A stretch of DNA of 35,037 bases from Alphaproteobacteria bacterium (lineage in GTDB: Bacteria > Pseudomonadota > Alphaproteobacteria > Sphingomonadales > Sphingomonadaceae). The notes beneath the pieces are model-generated. The model searched no databases. It had not been told where the DNA came from and saw only the letters and a program-made list of their open reading frames with translations. The stretch lies in contig SBHJ01000107.1 of NCBI GenBank assembly GCA_006226465.1, positions 1 through 35,037 on the forward strand, given 5' to 3'. How positions within the stretch are numbered: the first letter of the stretch is position 1; every line of letters begins with the position of its first letter. Positions 17,058 to 25,044 of this stretch are shown here, piece after piece. The position numbers and the translations under genes are program-made.

Positions 17058-18233
17058 ATGAACGAGCCTCCTCTCCTGAACATTTGCCACATTTCTGGCG
17101 ACTTCCCTGACCCGATCAGGCGTGAGAAGACGCCAGCGCTGCGCCGCTTGATCGAACTCACTGCCGCACAATTCCATCACCGCGTTATATCGATAAATCG
17201 GACGGGGCCCGGTTCCGCTCCGGCCCAGGTGCCGTTCGAATTTGGCATGGCGATCACCTATCCGGCTCCGTCGTTGGGGCTGTTCCATGCGACAATGCTC
17301 AACCGATTGGGTAGTTCGATGGCCACGCTTGCCAATGAAAACGGCAAGCCGGATCTTCTGGTAGCCCACAAGCTCACAATCGAGGGAATTGCCGCATATC
17401 GTGCGGCGCGCCTTCTGGACGTGCCATACGCGCTGATCGTCCAGGGCAACACGGATTGCAAGATTCTGCGCGCACGCCCTGACCTGCGACCGCTGTTCAG
17501 GCGCATTTATCAGCGGGCCGCAATCGTGTTCCATCTTGCCCCATGGTCGCGCGACAGCGTCGAAGGCATGCTGGGTGTACGCCACCGTTCTTCGCGACTT
17601 CTGCCATGCGCATTGGCAGAAGACACAATGATCGGTCCCCGCCCCGGCGGGCAAGGGTTCCTTTCGGTGTTCAACCTCGACGGTTATCGAAACAAGAACC
17701 TTGCAGGCTTGGCCAAAGCAATGACGGCCCTGGCCGCTGGTGGAACGGAACTATCGTGCCGGATAGCGGGGGGTGGAAATGATGAGGCGCTGCGGGCTTG
17801 CCAAGCCATTGCCAACCGCACGCCCGGCATGGAGCTGCTTGGCCATTGCAGGCACGAAGAACTTCCCAAGATGTTGAATGCTTCGACAGCTATGGTCCTC
17901 CCGTCGAAAAGGGAGAGTTTCGGGCTGGCCTTTATCGAAGCGTTGATGTCGGGCACGCCGATCATCCATCCGCGCGGCGCAGCCGTTGCAGGATACTTTG
18001 CCGGGTGCGGTTTTGCCTTGACTGTTGATCCGGCGGACCCGCGCGACATTGCCGGTGCGATGGCATATGCAATCGAGAACGAGGCTGAGCTGAAGCGCGA
18101 GTTAGGCGCATGGCAACTTGGGGCTGATGCCCGGCGCTTCAAGCGAGCGCAAATCGCGCTGGACCTTGCCTCCGGCTTGCGTGCGGCAGCCGAAAATGGC
18201 CTGGGCTCAGCCCAGCCTGCGGTTCAGCAATGA
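17058..18233 (+). CDS. Glycosyltransferase family 4 protein
   Basis: A 391-residue GT-B fold glycosyltransferase. The C-terminal donor-binding half shows the GT4 hallmarks FLSVFNLDGYRNKNLAGLAKA (about 199-219), ELLGHCRHEELPKMLNAST and the E-x7-E motif region PSKRESFGLAFIEALMSGTP (about 280-299), followed by IIHPRGAAVAGY. It transfers a nucleotide-activated sugar to the growing lipid-linked repeat unit at the inner membrane. The linkage and sugar cannot be assigned. It lies 64 bases after the wzc-like gene on the same strand. Its last 27 bases overlap the 3' end of the opposite wzy-like gene, a tail-to-tail overlap. Confidence 0.88.
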   Translation: MNEPPLLNICHISGDFPDPIRREKTPALRRLIELTAAQFHHRVISINRTGPGSAPAQVPFEFGMAITYPAPSLGLFHATMLNRLGSSMATLANENGKPDLLVAHKLTIEGIAAYRAARLLDVPYALIVQGNTDCKILRARPDLRPLFRRIYQRAAIVFHLAPWSRDSVEGMLGVRHRSSRLLPCALAEDTMIGPRPGGQGFLSVFNLDGYRNKNLAGLAKAMTALAAGGTELSCRIAGGGNDEALRACQAIANRTPGMELLGHCRHEELPKMLNASTAMVLPSKRESFGLAFIEALMSGTPIIHPRGAAVAGYFAGCGFALTVDPADPRDIAGAMAYAIENEAELKRELGAWQLGADARRFKRAQIALDLASGLRAAAENGLGSAQPAVQQ

Positions 18234-19556
18234 CACTCCGGAAAAGGGTATCGCGAAGCTGACGCTGGTCGCGGCGCCCAGCAGCAGGAAGAACCATGTG
18301 TGCATCCCGCCAACGTATGCGACCGTGAACCCGGCCAGCACCAGCAAGAAGATCGCGATTGCCACGCCGACGAACAGTTTGCGGTCCGGTTCTGCCAGGG
18401 ACAGGCTGGTGGCGCTCAAGCGAAAAATCAAGATCCCGCACACGGCCAGAAACAACACGCTGGGCAGGAAGCCGTGGCGGATGGCGAGCAACAGCCAATG
18501 GTTGTCGATGCTGTTGGTCATCCAGGCCGCGCGTTCGAAATCGGTGTAGCCGATACCGAACCAGGGATTACGCTCGACCGAACGGATCCCGAAATCCCAG
18601 ATCATCTTCCTGTAATATGCAGTGCCGGGATTAAGAGTGAAGCGGATCAATACCGAGATCAGTCCGCTTTGGCTCGCGGCTTGCAAACCAATCAGCACAA
18701 TGCCGCCCGCCACCAGGGCGCCCCGCCAATTCAGGATTTCGACCTTTTGCTGGATCCGGTCGTAAGCCACCAATACGATCGCGAGGATCAGAGAAAGCCA
18801 GGCGGCCGAACTTATGGAGAAGACGGCACATAGACCGGCCGAAATGCCGAAATAGAGTGGCCAGCGCTTCACCCCCCCTTGCAGGATCAAGGGTACGAAG
18901 CTGGCCAGAAACAGCCCCGCCAGGATTGGATGAGGAAATGGCCCGGCTGCACGGAGCATGCCGAGCCGGTAGTCAAAGGTACCGTCGAACAGCCCGACTT
19001 CCATTCCGTTTTCATAGCTTGATAGGGGGCCGAACTGGCTTGCCGCCCAAGGCCGAATCAAGGCCTGGCCTGAAACCGATTCGACCACCATACCCACGCC
19101 CACGAAAATCAGAACCGGCACCGCCATGACGATGGCGCGACGAAAGTCCAGCGGCGAACGAGCACAGATTCGCGCGACAAAAAATGGCGGGAGGATATCG
19201 ATCAGCAACGCACCTCCGCGAATCAGCCCTTCAGTCGCACCGTAAAAAACGATGAAGGACATCTGCATCCACAGCGCGCCGGCCAGAACTATTGCATCTA
19301 TCGCATTCAGTCTGATCTGCGCGCGGAACAGCCGGTTCAATAGCCAAGGCAGGAAGGCAAACGCTGCCATTCGATAGGGGTAGATCGATAGGCCACCGAC
19401 GACGAGCCTGACTTCCTGCGGCAGGCAAGCCGAATAGAGCATGATCAAGAACGGGATGAGACCGAATATGCTCACGTTCGCGCCACTCGCACCGACCTCG
19501 GTCGCGAACGCAGGCGATGAGTCTTGCTCAGCTGGCTCAAATGTCGTCGCAGTCAT
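18207..19556 (-). CDS. Wzy-like / O-antigen ligase-family membrane protein
   Basis: A 449-residue integral membrane protein with roughly ten to twelve hydrophobic segments, for example IFGLIPFLIMLYSACLP, PLYFGISAGLCAVFSISSAA and LFVGVAIAIFLLVLAGFTVA. Between the late helices is a hydrophilic, presumably periplasmic segment with RFTLNPGTAYYRKMIWDFGI and EWNPWFGIGYTDF-like residues (reads SVERNPWFGIGYTDFERAAW), the pattern of Wzy_C/O-antigen ligase-type proteins. I call it the repeat-unit polymerase candidate because of its place next to wza/wzc/GT4 and the flippase. It is transcribed away from the spike-like pair. A second protein of this broad family lies at 32205-33518, so the division of labour is open. 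Confidence 0.8.
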   Translation of the reverse strand: MTATTFEPAEQDSSPAFATEVGASGANVSIFGLIPFLIMLYSACLPQEVRLVVGGLSIYPYRMAAFAFLPWLLNRLFRAQIRLNAIDAIVLAGALWMQMSFIVFYGATEGLIRGGALLIDILPPFFVARICARSPLDFRRAIVMAVPVLIFVGVGMVVESVSGQALIRPWAASQFGPLSSYENGMEVGLFDGTFDYRLGMLRAAGPFPHPILAGLFLASFVPLILQGGVKRWPLYFGISAGLCAVFSISSAAWLSLILAIVLVAYDRIQQKVEILNWRGALVAGGIVLIGLQAASQSGLISVLIRFTLNPGTAYYRKMIWDFGIRSVERNPWFGIGYTDFERAAWMTNSIDNHWLLLAIRHGFLPSVLFLAVCGILIFRLSATSLSLAEPDRKLFVGVAIAIFLLVLAGFTVAYVGGMHTWFFLLLGAATSVSFAIPFSGVSLLNRRLG

Positions 19557-19707
19557 CTAGGTCCTGCCTCAGCTCGATCACAACTAGGCCGCTCGTGTGA
19601 CTGCCAGCAAGATGCAGGACGAATCTCGCGTGGGAAACAAAGCATTTTCCTACACGAACTCCCGACGTTAGACGATGTTCTCTTTTTGTTCACATTAGGA
19701 GTCCGCC
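19557..19707. other. Divergent intergenic region between wzy-like and spike-like genes
   Basis: A 151-base stretch that must hold start signals for both directions. A ribosome-binding site TTAGGAG (ending at about 19700) serves the plus-strand gene, preceded by a T-rich run (TCTTTTTGTTCACAT). I see no convincing -35/-10 pair, hairpin or repeat. Confidence 0.5.
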
Positions 19708-19977
19708 ATGCCCAAAGACAACTTCCAGAGCACTTCCGACAGTGTCACCGCCCCCGCTTCACGTTGCTTCGAAATCACGCCCAACGATTCGGTCGAACTG
19801 GTAGAGGCAACCAAGGCCATTTACGTCGGAACCGGCGGCGACGTTACGCTGCGCTCGCTCGATTCCGCTGCGGACGTAACATTCCGCAATATCCAGGATG
19901 GCTCGATCATCGATGTCCGTGTTTCTGCGCTGCGCGCGACGGGCACTTCCGCCAGCGACATCGTAGGGCTCGCCTGA
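19708..19977 (+). CDS. Spike base protein, gene-transfer-agent GhsA (Rcc01079) type
   Basis: An 89-residue protein. After a variable N terminus, residues 14-40 read TAPASRCFEITPNDSVELVE with ATKAIYVGTGGDVTLRSLDS, and the C-terminal part reads VTFRNIQDGSIIDVRVSALR followed by ATGTSASDIVGL. This pattern (xFxITPxDS...L...T+AIYVGTGGDV, then GS...RV..V.ATGT.A..IVGL) is what I know from the short family named after R. capsulatus Rcc01079, the head-spike base of its gene transfer agent. No signal peptide is visible, as expected for a structural particle protein. ATG 19708 has AGGAG upstream. Its stop shares a base with the next start (TGATG), so the two proteins are made together. Assignment is from memory of the family; a profile search would settle it. 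Confidence 0.72.
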   Translation: MPKDNFQSTSDSVTAPASRCFEITPNDSVELVEATKAIYVGTGGDVTLRSLDSAADVTFRNIQDGSIIDVRVSALRATGTSASDIVGLA

Positions 19978-22061
19978 TGGCGGGCTTTGGATTTGGTATG
20001 GGCTTTCGCATTGCGCACGCTCACAAGCCAAACCTTCGTACGGCTGAAACACCATTGATCGCCCCTGGCGCGGGGTGGACCGGCGTTGCTGGCTCAGGCT
20101 TCTCCTCAACTCCAGCCGACCTGGCGAGAACCACGGCCAAGCCAGCCATGCGGCTGCTGGTTTTGCCCAACCTGACCTTTTCGGACGAGCTGCTGGTTGG
20201 CGTCTATGCTGGTGCAAACAATGGTGGCTCGCTCTATGCCAACATGGGCCTCTCGCACGTCACCGTGCATTACGAAGGCGCAAGCCACGACATCACCGCA
20301 CCCGGCTTCGCGACTTTCAATGACGCCAACGGCAATCCGGTCACTTACTACGGGTGGTGGATCAAGTTGCAGAAGCCGGTCGGGGTTTCCGGCGAGGCGC
20401 GGGTCTATTTCGAAGCGGTGCCCGCCAACCCTGCCATGCAGCATCGGGTGATTGGGCCGTACAGCTTCTTCCCGCGCGACGTATTCCCGGCCACCGGAAC
20501 CTTGCACGATTATGAGCTGGAGATCGCCCCAACCCCCGCTGAAATCGCTGGGCAGCGCTACAAGAGCTTCACCAATGCGCTCAACTACCTGCGTACGGAA
20601 AGCCTCTCTGTCACGGTGTGGAACCCGCGCCTGACCTGCACCGAGGGTGGGACAATCGACCTCACCGCCAGCTCTAACGCAGCTGCGATCAAGGGCTGGG
20701 TCACGGTCGAAGCCTCCCAGCCGATAACCTTCGCCAAGTCTGATGGTGTTCGCGACACCGACGCAACCTTCCGCCCCAGGCTGGCCAGCTTCCTGTTTCG
20801 CGGAGCAAATATCACCTTCGACACGTCGAACGTTACCCAGTTCTACACCGAACTGAACGAACGTGCCGCTTTCGACGGAGTAAAGATCACCAACTCGCGC
20901 GGGCGTACTGCCCTGTGGCGAAAGGGTGTGCCCAACATGAATCGTTGGGTGCGCGAGAGCAGCTACTTCACCGAATGCGTCCTTGAGAACATTCGGGACA
21001 TCTGCGCCAATACCCAGTTGGCGCGCGGTTGCAGCTTGACCGGCATCCTCAACGATCCCTTCCAGGACGCCCTCTGCGTGGTCGGGAACACGATCGACAC
21101 CGTGAACAACGACCCATGTGCGGTCGATGTCCCGGCATTGACGGTGCAATACGTGGGCGCAGGTGCCTCCGCCACTCTGGAACTAACCGGCACTTCGGAC
21201 GCCAGTTCCCGCACGTTTACCGCCAAGGTTGGCGGATCGAGCGTGGGAACCTTCACGGTTCAGAACTCGCTCGCTGCGTTCAACGCCAACACCAATTATA
21301 CGGTGCAGAACGTGGTGGACTGGCTGAATGGCCTCTCTGGCTGGAGCGCCACCGTGCTCGACAACAGCCGCCGTGCAGCGGCCCTTTCGACGCTGGGCAA
21401 TCAGGGCGCGACCTTTGCTGCAACCGATGTCAAGACCGCACCTGTGACGCTGGCCACCCACTTCGGTCTCCATTCCGACTGGTACGGCAACAATGTCGGC
21501 GGTACGGGCGAGAATGTGATCGTGGCAGACAACAAGGGGATCAACCTGCGGACGCAGAATATCTTCATTGCGGCCTCCAGCCCTGCTCCGAAGGACTTCA
21601 TCTTCGCCAACAATGCGCTGGACAATCGGTTCGACAACCCGACCGGCGAGATCGACAATGCCAACCACTTCTCGCAACTCTCTGCAGCTGCGCACAGCCA
21701 TGTGGTGGTGGTCCACAACAGTATGCCTTCGCAAGGCATGATGCTGCGCGCCGACCTGGGCTACAACCCGGACGCTTACTGTCTGGTCGCCAACAACAGC
21801 TTCCGCTCGCTCGCGTGGTTTGGAACCCCCGACGCAAACCTGGTCATATCCAACAATCACCTGCACGTCGGGCAGAGTGCTCCCAGCGGCTCTACCGGGA
21901 CCACCGCGGGAGGCGACCACACTAGTCTCTATGCAGATGCTCCATCGGGTGATTTCACGCCTGCAGGCGCGCTGGCAACAAACAAGAAACCCGCGACGCT
22001 AAAATTCGATATCTCGCAAAAAAAGCGCGGCACCGTCGCACCGGCGGGGGCAGCGATCTAG
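19977..22061 (+). CDS. Beta-helix spike fibre-like protein (GTA GhsB-like)
   Basis: A 694-residue protein starting MAGFGFGMGFRIAHAHKP. It has no signal peptide or membrane segment. A central segment (about 385-480, ALTVQYVGAGASATLELTGT ... NVVDWLNGLSGWSATVLDN) looks like a compact beta domain inserted in a longer fold. Flanking it are regularly spaced short repeats ending in paired Asn or similar turns: LCVVGNTIDTV, VIVADNKGINL, FIFANNALDNRF, VVVVHNSMPS, CLVANNSFRSL, LVISNNHLHVG. This is the ladder of a right-handed parallel beta-helix, as in phage spikes, pectate lyases and polysaccharide epimerases. Translational coupling to the spike-base-like gene makes a GhsB-like spike fibre most likely; in R. 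capsulatus that spike binds capsule. The frame is open further upstream, but the start at 19977 fits the overlap. A polysaccharide-modifying enzyme is the main alternative. Confidence 0.7.
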   Translation: MAGFGFGMGFRIAHAHKPNLRTAETPLIAPGAGWTGVAGSGFSSTPADLARTTAKPAMRLLVLPNLTFSDELLVGVYAGANNGGSLYANMGLSHVTVHYEGASHDITAPGFATFNDANGNPVTYYGWWIKLQKPVGVSGEARVYFEAVPANPAMQHRVIGPYSFFPRDVFPATGTLHDYELEIAPTPAEIAGQRYKSFTNALNYLRTESLSVTVWNPRLTCTEGGTIDLTASSNAAAIKGWVTVEASQPITFAKSDGVRDTDATFRPRLASFLFRGANITFDTSNVTQFYTELNERAAFDGVKITNSRGRTALWRKGVPNMNRWVRESSYFTECVLENIRDICANTQLARGCSLTGILNDPFQDALCVVGNTIDTVNNDPCAVDVPALTVQYVGAGASATLELTGTSDASSRTFTAKVGGSSVGTFTVQNSLAAFNANTNYTVQNVVDWLNGLSGWSATVLDNSRRAAALSTLGNQGATFAATDVKTAPVTLATHFGLHSDWYGNNVGGTGENVIVADNKGINLRTQNIFIAASSPAPKDFIFANNALDNRFDNPTGEIDNANHFSQLSAAAHSHVVVVHNSMPSQGMMLRADLGYNPDAYCLVANNSFRSLAWFGTPDANLVISNNHLHVGQSAPSGSTGTTAGGDHTSLYADAPSGDFTPAGALATNKKPATLKFDISQKKRGTVAPAGAAI

Positions 22062-22072
22062 GGCGGTCGGAC

Positions 22073-23536
22073 TCACGCAGCGTCCCCACCTTCCTTTCTG
22101 CGCCCAAATCGAAGCAGTTCGTACGGGATCATGGTCAAGGATCGCAAGGCCATGATCCCGCCCAAGGTACAGGCGGCCAGGAGCGACGCTTTCCATCCGA
22201 ACAGCAAGGGATGCAACCCCGCCGCTAGCGCGATTGCTCCAACGGGCAACCACAGTTGAGGCCACAACCCACCCAACGGCAAGCCACTCCGCGCAAACAG
22301 CAAGCCGCAATCGACGGCACAGCGGATGGCGAAAGCCGCTGCAAATCCCGGCAGGCCAAAGGCTCCCCCCAGCAACAGCAGCAGCGAGATATAGAATGGC
22401 AGCTCGGCCAGATGGAGCAGGGCGACCGAGCGAGGACTCCCTCGTGCCTGCAACAGGTTAAAGGGAACCTGGGCCAAGGCATTGACCCAAAAGCCGGCTA
22501 GCAGGATGCGTGCGACCAGGATCGAACGGGGGTCCAAATTTGCACCGATCCACAGGTCCAGGAGCGGTTCGGCGAGGCAAATCAGAATAACGATCGGAAC
22601 TGCGTAAAGGATGGCAATAGCGGCTGCGACCTGATTAGCGGAGGCATTCGCCTGTCCCGCATTGTCGCTGGCAAAACGCGGGAACATCACGGTCAGCAAT
22701 GCCTGGGGAAATACCTGCGTCCTGCTACCGACCTGATATGGCACGGCGTATGCGGCGACAGCGACGGCGCCCAGGAACGTGCCGATCAGGAACCTGTCGG
22801 ATAGAATCATGAAAGGCCCGATCACCGCGCTCAGCATGACCCATTTGCCAAAGCGAAACAGTTCAGCTGCTTCGGATGTGCTGGCCTGCCATGGCTGGTC
22901 CTTGAGCAAGTGTCGCCACATTCCGCCAAGCGCCAGAGTCAGCCCGAATGCCCTTCCCGCCAGCGATGCCGCGATCAAGGCGCTCATGTGGTTGCTACCC
23001 AGAGCCGCCACCCCGAGCGGAAACAGCTGCATCAAAGAATTGCCGATGAATGTCGCTAGCGCGGCGGTGCCGAAATTCTGGCTGCCAATAAGGCTGCCAT
23101 GCGCCACGCCGAATATCGTCACGACAGGAATTGTCGCGCCGACAAGCCAGACCGTGTCGATCAGTTCCGCGCGAAGTTCTGCGGAGACATCAAACGGGCC
23201 GGTGAAAAACAGATAGGCCGCTATGCCAGCGAGCACGCCCAAGGCGATCCCGATCGCGCTGTTGGCAACCAGCGCCGTACAGATGGTCTGAGCGCGAGCC
23301 GTGTGCTGGTTGCCCGTCATTGCTGCAATACGCTGCGTGACGGCACGCCCGATACCGAAGTCGGCCTGTCCGAAGTAGCCGAGCAAGAGCCACACAATGG
23401 TCAGCGCACCGAAGCGTGCGGCACCTATGTGTCCGATCAGCAACGGAATGGTGATCAGGGCAATTGCAAGCGGTCCCACACCGCCCATCAGGCTGAAAAA
23501 GCTGTCGCGCAGCGTGGTCGGAGCAGAATGTTTCAC
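22073..23536 (-). CDS. Wzx-type polysaccharide flippase (MOP superfamily)
   Basis: A 487-residue membrane protein with about twelve to fourteen hydrophobic segments. It begins with TTLRDSFFSLMGGVGPLAIA followed by LITIPLLIGHIGAARFGALT, the typical N terminus of polysaccharide-biosynthesis (Wzx) transporters. It has GYFGQADFGIGRAVTQRIA, characteristic of the family. Wzx flips the undecaprenyl-linked repeat unit to the periplasm for polymerisation. The start is a GTG that overlaps the rmlD stop (GTGA), so translation is coupled to the rhamnose genes upstream. It ends 11 bases from the convergent spike-fibre-like gene. Confidence 0.88.
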   Translation of the reverse strand: MKHSAPTTLRDSFFSLMGGVGPLAIALITIPLLIGHIGAARFGALTIVWLLLGYFGQADFGIGRAVTQRIAAMTGNQHTARAQTICTALVANSAIGIALGVLAGIAAYLFFTGPFDVSAELRAELIDTVWLVGATIPVVTIFGVAHGSLIGSQNFGTAALATFIGNSLMQLFPLGVAALGSNHMSALIAASLAGRAFGLTLALGGMWRHLLKDQPWQASTSEAAELFRFGKWVMLSAVIGPFMILSDRFLIGTFLGAVAVAAYAVPYQVGSRTQVFPQALLTVMFPRFASDNAGQANASANQVAAAIAILYAVPIVILICLAEPLLDLWIGANLDPRSILVARILLAGFWVNALAQVPFNLLQARGSPRSVALLHLAELPFYISLLLLLGGAFGLPGFAAAFAIRCAVDCGLLFARSGLPLGGLWPQLWLPVGAIALAAGLHPLLFGWKASLLAACTLGGIMALRSLTMIPYELLRFGRRKEGGDAA

Positions 23537-24438
23537 TTCGCTTCCTGTTGGCGGCCGGGCTTCGGCAGCAACGCGTAGCCTTCGGCGAGGTGCAGTTCCT
23601 CGACAAGCATGCGACGGAGATTCTCCCGCCAGTGATCGGTACTATCTCCGAGCAATTCACGCGTCGCGCTGTCATCCAGCACTGAAAAGGCGGGACGCCG
23701 CGCCGGCGTAGGATGTTGGTCGGTTGAAATCGGGTGAACCGCCGGAAGGCGTGGAACGAGACCCAATGCCTGAGCCTCTTCGGCAATCGCCGTGGCAAAG
23801 CCATACCAGCTCGTTTCGCCGGCATCGCGGTGGTGGTAGGTGCCGGGGCTGTCTGCCGCTGCAAGCGCCCAGATCGTGCGGGCAGCTTCGGGTGCCCAGC
23901 TCGGCGAACCTACCTGGTCGTTGACCACTCTGAGCTCGTCCTGTTCGCGCATAAGTCGCAGCATGGTCCGCACGAAATTGTGGCCGCCTGCGGCATATAT
24001 CCAACTGGTACGCAGGATAATTGATTCATCGCCGGATGCGTCTTCGCCCAACGCCTTGGATCTTCCGTAAACCGACAGTGGATTGCGAATATCATTAGGA
24101 AGATAAGGGCGCTTCGCCTGCCCATCGAAAACGAAATCGGTGGAAACCTGCAGCAAGCGCCCGCCATGGTCGGCAAGCGATCGGGCAAATGCTCCGGGAG
24201 CCTCGGCGTTTACTGCCATGGCCAGCTCGACTTCCTGCTCCGCCCGATCAACCGCAGTAAAGGCACCGGCATTTATCACGAGATCGGGTCGTTCGGCCCG
24301 TACCAGCCGCGCAATCTGCACATGATCCGCCAAATCAAGCGCTGCCCGGTCCAGTCCCCGGCACTCCCAACCCTCCGGAACGCTTGCAAGCAGCGCCTTG
24401 CCCAATTGTCCGCTGGCCCCGGTGACCAGCACCTTCAT
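23533..24438 (-). CDS. rmlD: dTDP-4-dehydrorhamnose reductase
   Basis: A 301-residue short-chain dehydrogenase-type enzyme performing the last step to dTDP-L-rhamnose. The NAD(P)-binding motif GASGQLG is at residues 7-13. INAGAFTAVDRAEQEVELAMAVN-like residues around 60-82 form the RmlD signature. STDFVFDG is at about 103-110, and the catalytic Y-x3-K is in YGRSKALGE (about 127). A C-terminal PAxRPxxSVLD segment is also typical. I start it at ATG 24438, where the GASGQLG fold begins; the open frame extends about 86 codons upstream inside rmlC and is not real. ATGA overlap with rmlC and GTGA overlap with wzx give a tight three-gene unit. Confidence 0.93.
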   Translation of the reverse strand: MKVLVTGASGQLGKALLASVPEGWECRGLDRAALDLADHVQIARLVRAERPDLVINAGAFTAVDRAEQEVELAMAVNAEAPGAFARSLADHGGRLLQVSTDFVFDGQAKRPYLPNDIRNPLSVYGRSKALGEDASGDESIILRTSWIYAAGGHNFVRTMLRLMREQDELRVVNDQVGSPSWAPEAARTIWALAAADSPGTYHHRDAGETSWYGFATAIAEEAQALGLVPRLPAVHPISTDQHPTPARRPAFSVLDDSATRELLGDSTDHWRENLRRMLVEELHLAEGYALLPKPGRQQEAK

Positions 24439-24986
24439 GCGAAGACCGGGACTTCGGCCAGTGATAGGCCCCGAGCGTCTCTTTCCGAGATCACGAGTTC
24501 CGCACCTTCCAACGGCCATTCTATGCCCACCGCCGGATCGTTCCATGCCAGGGTGTGTTCGTGTTCCGGCATATAAGGTGCGGTGCATTTGTAGAGGAAA
24601 TCGGTGCCATCTCTTAACGTAAGGAACCCATGGGCAAAGCCTGCGGGAATCCACAGCATGCGCCTGTTCTGATCTGTTAGTTCTACCCCGATCCACCGAC
24701 CGAAATCGGAAGAAGACCGGCGCAGGTCAACCGCTACGTCGAAAACGGCTCCGTTGACGACCCGCACAAGTTTGCCCTGTGCCATCGGAATCTGGAAATG
24801 GAGCCCGCGCAAGACGCCCTTGCGCGAACGACTATGATTGTCCTGCACGAATTCCACATCGAGCCCCGCTTCTCGAAAGCCTTCGGCGTTCCAACTTTCC
24901 AGAAAGAGCCCCCGCGAATCTTCATGCACCTGCGGCTCGATGATCACCGGGCCAGGAATTTCGCACGGGATGAGCTTCACTTGCAT
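24435..24986 (-). CDS. rmlC: dTDP-4-dehydrorhamnose 3,5-epimerase
   Basis: A 183-residue cupin-fold epimerase. It contains SRGLFLESWNAEGF, EFVQDNHSRSRKGVLRGLHF and the later segment RMLWIPAGFAHGFLTLRDGTDF, all core RmlC signatures including the catalytic histidine in LRGLHFQ. Length matches the family. ATG 24986 is chosen because the family begins here and GAGAGAT precedes it; the frame is open for another 132 codons upstream inside the nucleotidyltransferase gene. The gap to that upstream gene is 58 bases. rmlA and rmlB, needed to make the substrate, are not in the window and must be elsewhere. Confidence 0.94.
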   Translation of the reverse strand: MQVKLIPCEIPGPVIIEPQVHEDSRGLFLESWNAEGFREAGLDVEFVQDNHSRSRKGVLRGLHFQIPMAQGKLVRVVNGAVFDVAVDLRRSSSDFGRWIGVELTDQNRRMLWIPAGFAHGFLTLRDGTDFLYKCTAPYMPEHEHTLAWNDPAVGIEWPLEGAELVISERDARGLSLAEVPVFA

Positions 24987-25044
24987 CCGGATCGATCTCT
25001 CGAAGTGTCTGGCCTCGACGACTTGCCGCATGGCGCTGGCTTGA

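Noticed and set aside
19524-19976. Upstream extension of the spike-fibre frame to 845 codons
   Set aside because: It would run through the wzy-like start and the whole spike-base-like gene in another frame; TGATG coupling at 19977 gives a normal start.
20106-21149. 347-codon minus-strand frame inside the spike-fibre-like gene
   Set aside because: The plus-strand frame shows beta-helix repeats and coupling to the gene before it; the minus frame shows nothing recognisable.
19708-22061. Prophage or full gene transfer agent cluster
   Set aside because: No terminase, portal, capsid, protease or tail gene is present; neighbours are polysaccharide genes.
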